DNA of 64,000 nt from CAYVQF01 sp964454015 (GTDB lineage Bacteria > Myxococcota_A > Bradymonadia > UBA4248): NCBI GenBank assembly GCA_964454015.1, contig CAYVQF010000002.1, forward strand, positions 176,843 to 240,842. Reading direction: 5' to 3'. Position 1 is the first letter of the stretch. Each line of letters starts with the position of its first letter. Below the pieces are notes generated by a model. That model saw only the letters and a list, made by a program, of their open reading frames with translations, was not told where the DNA came from and searched no databases. Shown one piece after another: positions 60,305 to 64,000 of the stretch. The position numbers and the translations under genes are program-made.

Positions 60305-60954
60305 AGGAGGCGTTGTTTTTGGGCTCTGGTGTGGCTTTGGGCTTGTTGGGTTCGGGGCACTGTTTGGGGATGTGTGGTCCGTTGGTGGTGGCCTTCCCCG
60401 GCCGCACGGGGCGATGGATGTCGCACGTGCAGTATCACAGTGGTCGTTTGTTGACTTACGGGGCCCTGGGTGGGGTGATGGGTGGGATGGGTGGGGTGAT
60501 GCAGGCCGACGCGCTGCCGCGTTTGCAGCTAGGGGTGATGCTGGCGGCGGCGGTCTTTTTGGTCATGTTGGGGGGGATGCGTTTAGGTCTGTGGCGTGAA
60601 CCGCGGTGGTTGTCGTGGTCGGGGATCGCTCGCTTTCCCGGCCTGAGGCGTTTGGTGCGTTTGGATGCGGGTCAGGGTCAGGGGTGGCGTAGCTTTGCTC
60701 TGGGGTTGCTCTTTGGTTTCTTGCCGTGTGCGTTGTCGATGGCGGCGTTCATGGTGGCCTTATCGACGCGGTCAATGGGGTGGGGCGCGGCTTATGCGGT
60801 GGCTTTTGGCATCGGGACCTTACCGTCTTTGTTGGCGTTGGGGAGCGTGCTGGGGGTGTGGCTGCGGCGCTGGCGGGAGCACGGCGAGGCGTTGTCAGGG
60901 GTGATGATGGTGGCGATGGGGGTGGGTTATTTGGTGGACTTGTGGGTGAGTTGA
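60301..60954 (+). CDS. SafE/TauE-family (COG2836-type) membrane transporter
   Basis: 217 residues from a GTG in GTGA, overlapping the previous stop by 4 bases. The N-terminal motif L-G-S-G-H20-C21-L-G-M24-C25-G-P and the later F-L-P-C (GFLPCALSMAAFMVAL) are hallmarks of the COG2836 group, often found with cytochrome oxidase assembly and copper genes. About six membrane helices are visible. The Cys/His/Met residues near the membrane face could bind copper. It is the last gene of the NosL-ABC-membrane-SafE operon, and its position supports a copper-delivery or cuproprotein-assembly task rather than sulfite export. Substrate not shown. Confidence 0.9.
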   Translation: MKEALFLGSGVALGLLGSGHCLGMCGPLVVAFPGRTGRWMSHVQYHSGRLLTYGALGGVMGGMGGVMQADALPRLQLGVMLAAAVFLVMLGGMRLGLWREPRWLSWSGIARFPGLRRLVRLDAGQGQGWRSFALGLLFGFLPCALSMAAFMVALSTRSMGWGAAYAVAFGIGTLPSLLALGSVLGVWLRRWREHGEALSGVMMVAMGVGYLVDLWVS

Positions 60955-61063
60955 GGCCGGGGCGTTGAGGGGGTTGCGGTGCGCTTTAATCGCCCATGAG
61001 AGTGTGGTAGTCATTGGGTTGCACAGGCGGTGTGGACCAGGGGCGCTGATTGAGGGTGTGGTG

Positions 61064-61240
61064 ATGGAGTTGAATATCGGAACGGGTTTTGGCGGGCTGA
61101 TCGTCGCGTTGTTGTGTGCGTGGGTGGCTTATCAGATGGCCAAGACCCGCCGTCGTGAGGCGGCGCTGTGGGCAGCTTTGGGCTTCTTTTTCCCATGTTT
61201 GAGTATTTTGGTGTTGTTGGTCATCGGGAAGAAGCAATGA
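61064..61240 (+). CDS. Small two-helix membrane protein
   Basis: 58 residues from the ATG with GAGGG upstream; in-frame upstream codons lack family character. Two hydrophobic segments (FGGLIVALLCAWVAYQMA, LWAALGFFFPCLSILVLLVIG) are separated by a basic turn (KTRRREAA). Each helix has one cysteine. I do not recognise a family. It lies 109 bases after the SafE-like gene and 73 before the kinase, on the same strand. Confidence 0.6.
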   Translation: MELNIGTGFGGLIVALLCAWVAYQMAKTRRREAALWAALGFFFPCLSILVLLVIGKKQ

Positions 61241-61313
61241 GTCGAAGCGAAGAGGGCGTCTGGGGCCCGTGGCACCACAAGCGGTGGCGAGGGGCAGAGG
61301 GTGAGGGAGAGGC

Positions 61314-61979
61314 GTGTCAAAATTCATCGTCATAGAGGGCTTGATAGGGGTAGGCAAGACGAGCCTCTGCCGCTTGGTGCAGCAGAAGTGGGAGGCGAAG
61401 TTGGTGCTGGAGCCCTGCGAAGACAATCCGTTTTTGGCGGCATTTTATGCCGATCCGAAGCGCTATGCCTTTCCGGCGCAGATGTTTTATTTGGCGTCGC
61501 GTTTTGCGCAGCAACTGGAGTTGTGTCAGCACGAGTTGTTCACGTCGCTCATCGTGGCGGACTATCTATTTGAGAAGGATAGGCTCTTTGCCGAGCTGAC
61601 CTTGAACGAGGACGAGCTTGGTCTTTACGATCGTTTTGCGAATCTGCTGCGCGGTTCGTTGTCTAAACCCGATTTCGTTTTATTTCTCGATGCTCCCACG
61701 AAGGCGATCATGCAGCGCATCAAGCGTCGCTCCATCGCGGCGGAGCAAGTGATCGAGGCGTCCTATCTCAATGCTTTGCGCAGCCGTTACTACAAGCTTT
61801 GGGATCGTTGGGATCGCTGTCCGGTCTATGTCATCGACACGGAGCGGATCAACTATGTGGACAACCCGGACCACGCGGCCTGGATCATTGGGTTGATAGA
61901 CGGCTGGTTGGCGCAGCAGCCGGTGGCGGGTGCGCCGCTGCCCTATGCGCGTCCGGCGCAGCAATTGTCTCTTTTCTGA
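61314..61979 (+). CDS. Deoxynucleoside kinase
   Basis: 221 residues from a GTG with a strong GAGGGAGAGG upstream. It phosphorylates deoxynucleosides for salvage. The P-loop is G9-L-I-G-V-G-K15-T16; DNPFLAAFYADPKRYAFPAQMFYLASRFAQQ and IVADYLFEKDRLFAELTL are the substrate-binding hallmarks; the LID has MQRIKRRSIAAEQ. Whether it prefers dA/dG or dT/dC cannot be read. It lies between the small membrane protein and the sulfatase-like gene, starting 73 bases after the former. Confidence 0.94.
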   Translation: MSKFIVIEGLIGVGKTSLCRLVQQKWEAKLVLEPCEDNPFLAAFYADPKRYAFPAQMFYLASRFAQQLELCQHELFTSLIVADYLFEKDRLFAELTLNEDELGLYDRFANLLRGSLSKPDFVLFLDAPTKAIMQRIKRRSIAAEQVIEASYLNALRSRYYKLWDRWDRCPVYVIDTERINYVDNPDHAAWIIGLIDGWLAQQPVAGAPLPYARPAQQLSLF

Positions 61980-61998
61980 AGGGCGAGGGGCGACGGGG

Positions 61999-63888
61999 GT
62001 GCAGAAGAGAGGGCGTGTCGATGCGTGGGCGCCGGTGGCGGGGGCGTTGTTTTTAGGTGTGACCGCCTTGTGGCTGGTGGTGCTGTGGCAGGGCACGGTG
62101 TCGGCGCGGGGGCCAGTGGCGTGGCAGTGGCTGCCCTATGGGGCCTTCTCGGTGGCGACGTTGGCCGTGGTGGCGCTGTGTTGGCAGTTGCTGGTGGTGG
62201 TGCTGGGGCGCCGCGGCGAGGTCGCGGTGTGGGTCGTGGGTCTCGTGCTGTTGCTGCAGGCGCTCTTTGGGTTGCTTTATGTGGGTGATTTGCGGGCCTA
62301 TCAGGTGACGGGGCTGCACCTCTACGATGCGGCGGTGCTGCAGGCGCTGGCCAACCCAGGTGTAGGGCGGGAGTGGCGTCTCCCTGCTTCTCTGTGGGTG
62401 ACGCTGGCGGGATTGGGGCTTGGCTTTTGGCTGCTGCAATGGGGCTGTTGGTGGCTACTGCGGTGGTGGGTGGGATCGGGGGCGCCGCGGCGGTCGCGGT
62501 GGCTGTTCTGGGGGGCTTTGGGGCTCATGTGGTTGCAAGTGTTGTTTGGGGTGGTGTCGACGTGGGTGTGGTGTGCGCGTGAGGGGCGCGTCTCGCCGGC
62601 CTTGGCGGGGCTGCCACTGTATGTGGCGATATTGGGTCCGAGTCGGCATCGTTTGCCTTTGCAGGCGCTCGACTATCCCCAGGGGGCTATCGAGGAGGAG
62701 GTGTTCCCTGGCGACGGCCCCCCCATACTCTTTGTTTTGGTCGAGTCTTGGCGGGGCGATGCGTTGACGCCGTCTGCCATGCCGGGGTTGAGCGCGTGGA
62801 TGGCGCGTCACGGTTGCGTGCGCTCGGAGCGTCATTTTGCGGGGGGCCACACCACGGAGTTTGGCGTATTCACGCTTCTCTATGGTTTGCATGGCTTTCT
62901 CTATCATCCAGCGCAGGCAGCGGCGCTGGTGCCGTGGCCTTTCGAGCGCTTGCGTGCGGCGGGGTATCGCATCGAGGGTGAGGGCGCTTCTTCCCTGTGT
63001 GATTGGAATGGTGGGGGCTTCATCTGCGATGCCTTCGACACCTATCGTGAGGAGCTGGCGGTGTCGCCCGAGGTTGGGGATGGCCGTCTGGTGGCGCGGG
63101 CGTTGGCGGCGATGGATGAGCCAGGGCCTTGGTTTCGCTTTGTGTTTTTGGCGTCGACTCATCACAACTATCACTACCCGGCGTCTTATGAGGTGCATCG
63201 TCCGGTGTTACCTGCGGATTACAATCATTTTCTTGGCGATGCGGAGTTGGCCGGGGATGCCGAGTTGATTCGCAACCGCTATCGCAATGCGTTGGCCTAT
63301 GTGGATGACCTTTTGGTGTCGTTGCTGGAGGGGATGGCGTCCAAGCCGGCGTGGTGGGTGGTGGTGACGGGGGATCACGGGGAGGAGTTCTGGGAGCATG
63401 GTTTGCTGGGCCATGGGGCGCCGCATTTTACGCGCGAGCGTTTGGAGGTTCCGCTGTTGCTTTGTGGCTCAGGGCTAACGGGTCATCGCCGGGTTCGGCT
63501 GTCTTCGCATGTGGACGTGTGGCCGACATTGCTGTGGGAGTTGGCGCCGGCGTTGGCGGCGCGGGCGTCAGATTGGAGTCACGGCGCGGTTTTGCAGAAG
63601 CAAAACCAGCGCTCGGCGGTGGTTGTGGGGGGCTTGAGTTTTCCTTGGGGCTACGACCGCGTGGCTTTGTTCGATGAGGGGTTGGCGATTGAAGCGCGGT
63701 TGTGCAGCTCCGATGTGATGGCTTTATGTGTGGAGAGCGTCCGCGATGATGCAGGGCACGAGGAATTGGGGCGAGGGGGCGAGGTCGCCGAGGCTCTGCG
63801 GCGATTTGGTGAGGAATTTGCGCGTTTTTTACGCGCTCCGGCGCGCGGCTGGCGGGGATCGTGGCGGTTCAAGGCTGGGAAACCTTGA
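61999..63888 (+). CDS. Membrane sulfatase / LTA-synthase-like phosphotransferase
   Basis: 629 residues from a GTG with GAGGGG upstream, 19 bases after the kinase gene. About five N-terminal membrane helices (through residue ~200) carry an extracytoplasmic alkaline-phosphatase-fold domain: PPILFVLVESWRGDALTP (metal-site Glu), GGHTTEFGVFTLLYG with a likely catalytic Thr, FLASTHHNYHYPASYE and VVVTGDHGEEFWEHGLLGHG (metal-site Asp/His). This layout is that of LTA synthases and phosphoglycerol or phosphoethanolamine transferases rather than soluble sulfatases with Cys/Ser formylglycine. It probably decorates an envelope polymer. The substrate is unknown. Confidence 0.9.
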   Translation: MQKRGRVDAWAPVAGALFLGVTALWLVVLWQGTVSARGPVAWQWLPYGAFSVATLAVVALCWQLLVVVLGRRGEVAVWVVGLVLLLQALFGLLYVGDLRAYQVTGLHLYDAAVLQALANPGVGREWRLPASLWVTLAGLGLGFWLLQWGCWWLLRWWVGSGAPRRSRWLFWGALGLMWLQVLFGVVSTWVWCAREGRVSPALAGLPLYVAILGPSRHRLPLQALDYPQGAIEEEVFPGDGPPILFVLVESWRGDALTPSAMPGLSAWMARHGCVRSERHFAGGHTTEFGVFTLLYGLHGFLYHPAQAAALVPWPFERLRAAGYRIEGEGASSLCDWNGGGFICDAFDTYREELAVSPEVGDGRLVARALAAMDEPGPWFRFVFLASTHHNYHYPASYEVHRPVLPADYNHFLGDAELAGDAELIRNRYRNALAYVDDLLVSLLEGMASKPAWWVVVTGDHGEEFWEHGLLGHGAPHFTRERLEVPLLLCGSGLTGHRRVRLSSHVDVWPTLLWELAPALAARASDWSHGAVLQKQNQRSAVVVGGLSFPWGYDRVALFDEGLAIEARLCSSDVMALCVESVRDDAGHEELGRGGEVAEALRRFGEEFARFLRAPARGWRGSWRFKAGKP

Positions 63889-64000
63889 CCATTCTCTTTG
63901 TGGCGACCTAGGATGCGTTGCCGCAGTGACCTGATGCGTTGCGTGGTCGTGTCGAGATTAGGTCTCAGGTCCGAATCCCAAGTGGGTAGGGCGGAGCTAG
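63889..64000. other. 3' tail of the window with a 10-bp direct repeat
   Basis: GATGCGTTGC occurs at 63912-63921 and again at 63933-63942, a 21-base period. No gene or complete RNA is recognised before the window ends. Confidence 0.5.

Noticed and set aside
63955..64000. T-loop-like sequence GGTCCGAATCC resembling the 3' part of a tRNA
   Set aside because: Flanking bases do not form a T stem and no acceptor or anticodon arm could be built in the visible sequence.

Overview
The window looks like chromosomal DNA of a high-GC Myxococcota-type (former Deltaproteobacteria) bacterium. This rests on gene style, not on a marker-gene tree: many TPR lipoproteins, an AgmX/PglI-type C-terminal domain, PATAN/PilZ/EAL signalling proteins, a DUF6209 protein, a pseudokinase fused to a propeller, and TPR proteins resembling the Myxococcus Glt gliding proteins. 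No tRNA, rRNA, CRISPR array, insertion sequence or phage module was recognised. By eye, G exceeds C on the + strand almost throughout, even over minus-strand genes, which suggests the window lies within one replichore.

Layout: 1-6.1 kb holds three consecutive TPR envelope proteins, the first cut by the window edge. 6.3-9.1 kb holds a bifunctional Rel (p)ppGpp enzyme convergent with greA, whose leader carries a terminator-like hairpin. 9.5-14.2 kb is an ECF sigma / membrane VWA protein / TPR lipoprotein operon. 14.2-17.5 kb (minus) has an acyl-CoA synthetase, an alpha/beta hydrolase and an OmpA-like lipoprotein. 17.8-25 kb has a giant alpha-2-macroglobulin lipoprotein, a PKD-repeat lipoprotein and a TonB-like protein. 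25-31.2 kb (minus) runs from a REC-PATAN-TPR membrane protein through tsaD to an M29-like peptidase and elbB. 31.3-36.5 kb (minus) is REC-EAL, hemN, hemH, hemG, the end of haem synthesis. 36.6-40.4 kb (minus) has a hybrid sensor kinase and an orphan envelope protein. 40.6-49.4 kb has a PilZ protein, a 1356-residue pseudokinase-propeller protein, a TPR partner and a DUF4157 (eCIS-core) coiled-coil protein, ended by a strong shared terminator. 49.4-51.8 kb (minus) has ffh translationally coupled to a zinc-finger membrane protein. 52.2-57 kb has DUF6209 and DUF2867-membrane proteins, a His/Asp-rich DUF4920-like lipoprotein and a pentapeptide-repeat protein. 57.1-61 kb is a tight operon of a NosL-like lipoprotein, an ABC permease and ATPase, a cysteine-paired membrane protein and a SafE-type transporter, here proposed as a copper/thiol assembly system. 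61.3-63.9 kb has a deoxynucleoside kinase and a membrane sulfatase/phosphoglycerol-transferase-type enzyme.

The most system-like loci are the NosL-ABC-SafE operon, the sigma-VWA-TPR operon and the pseudokinase/DUF4157 region. Several sigma70-like promoters were readable (before rel, ffh, the acyl-CoA synthetase, the REC-PATAN protein, PilZ and the pentapeptide gene), some with TATGCT or TACAAT -10 boxes. All functional calls come from reading motifs by eye; no database search was run.
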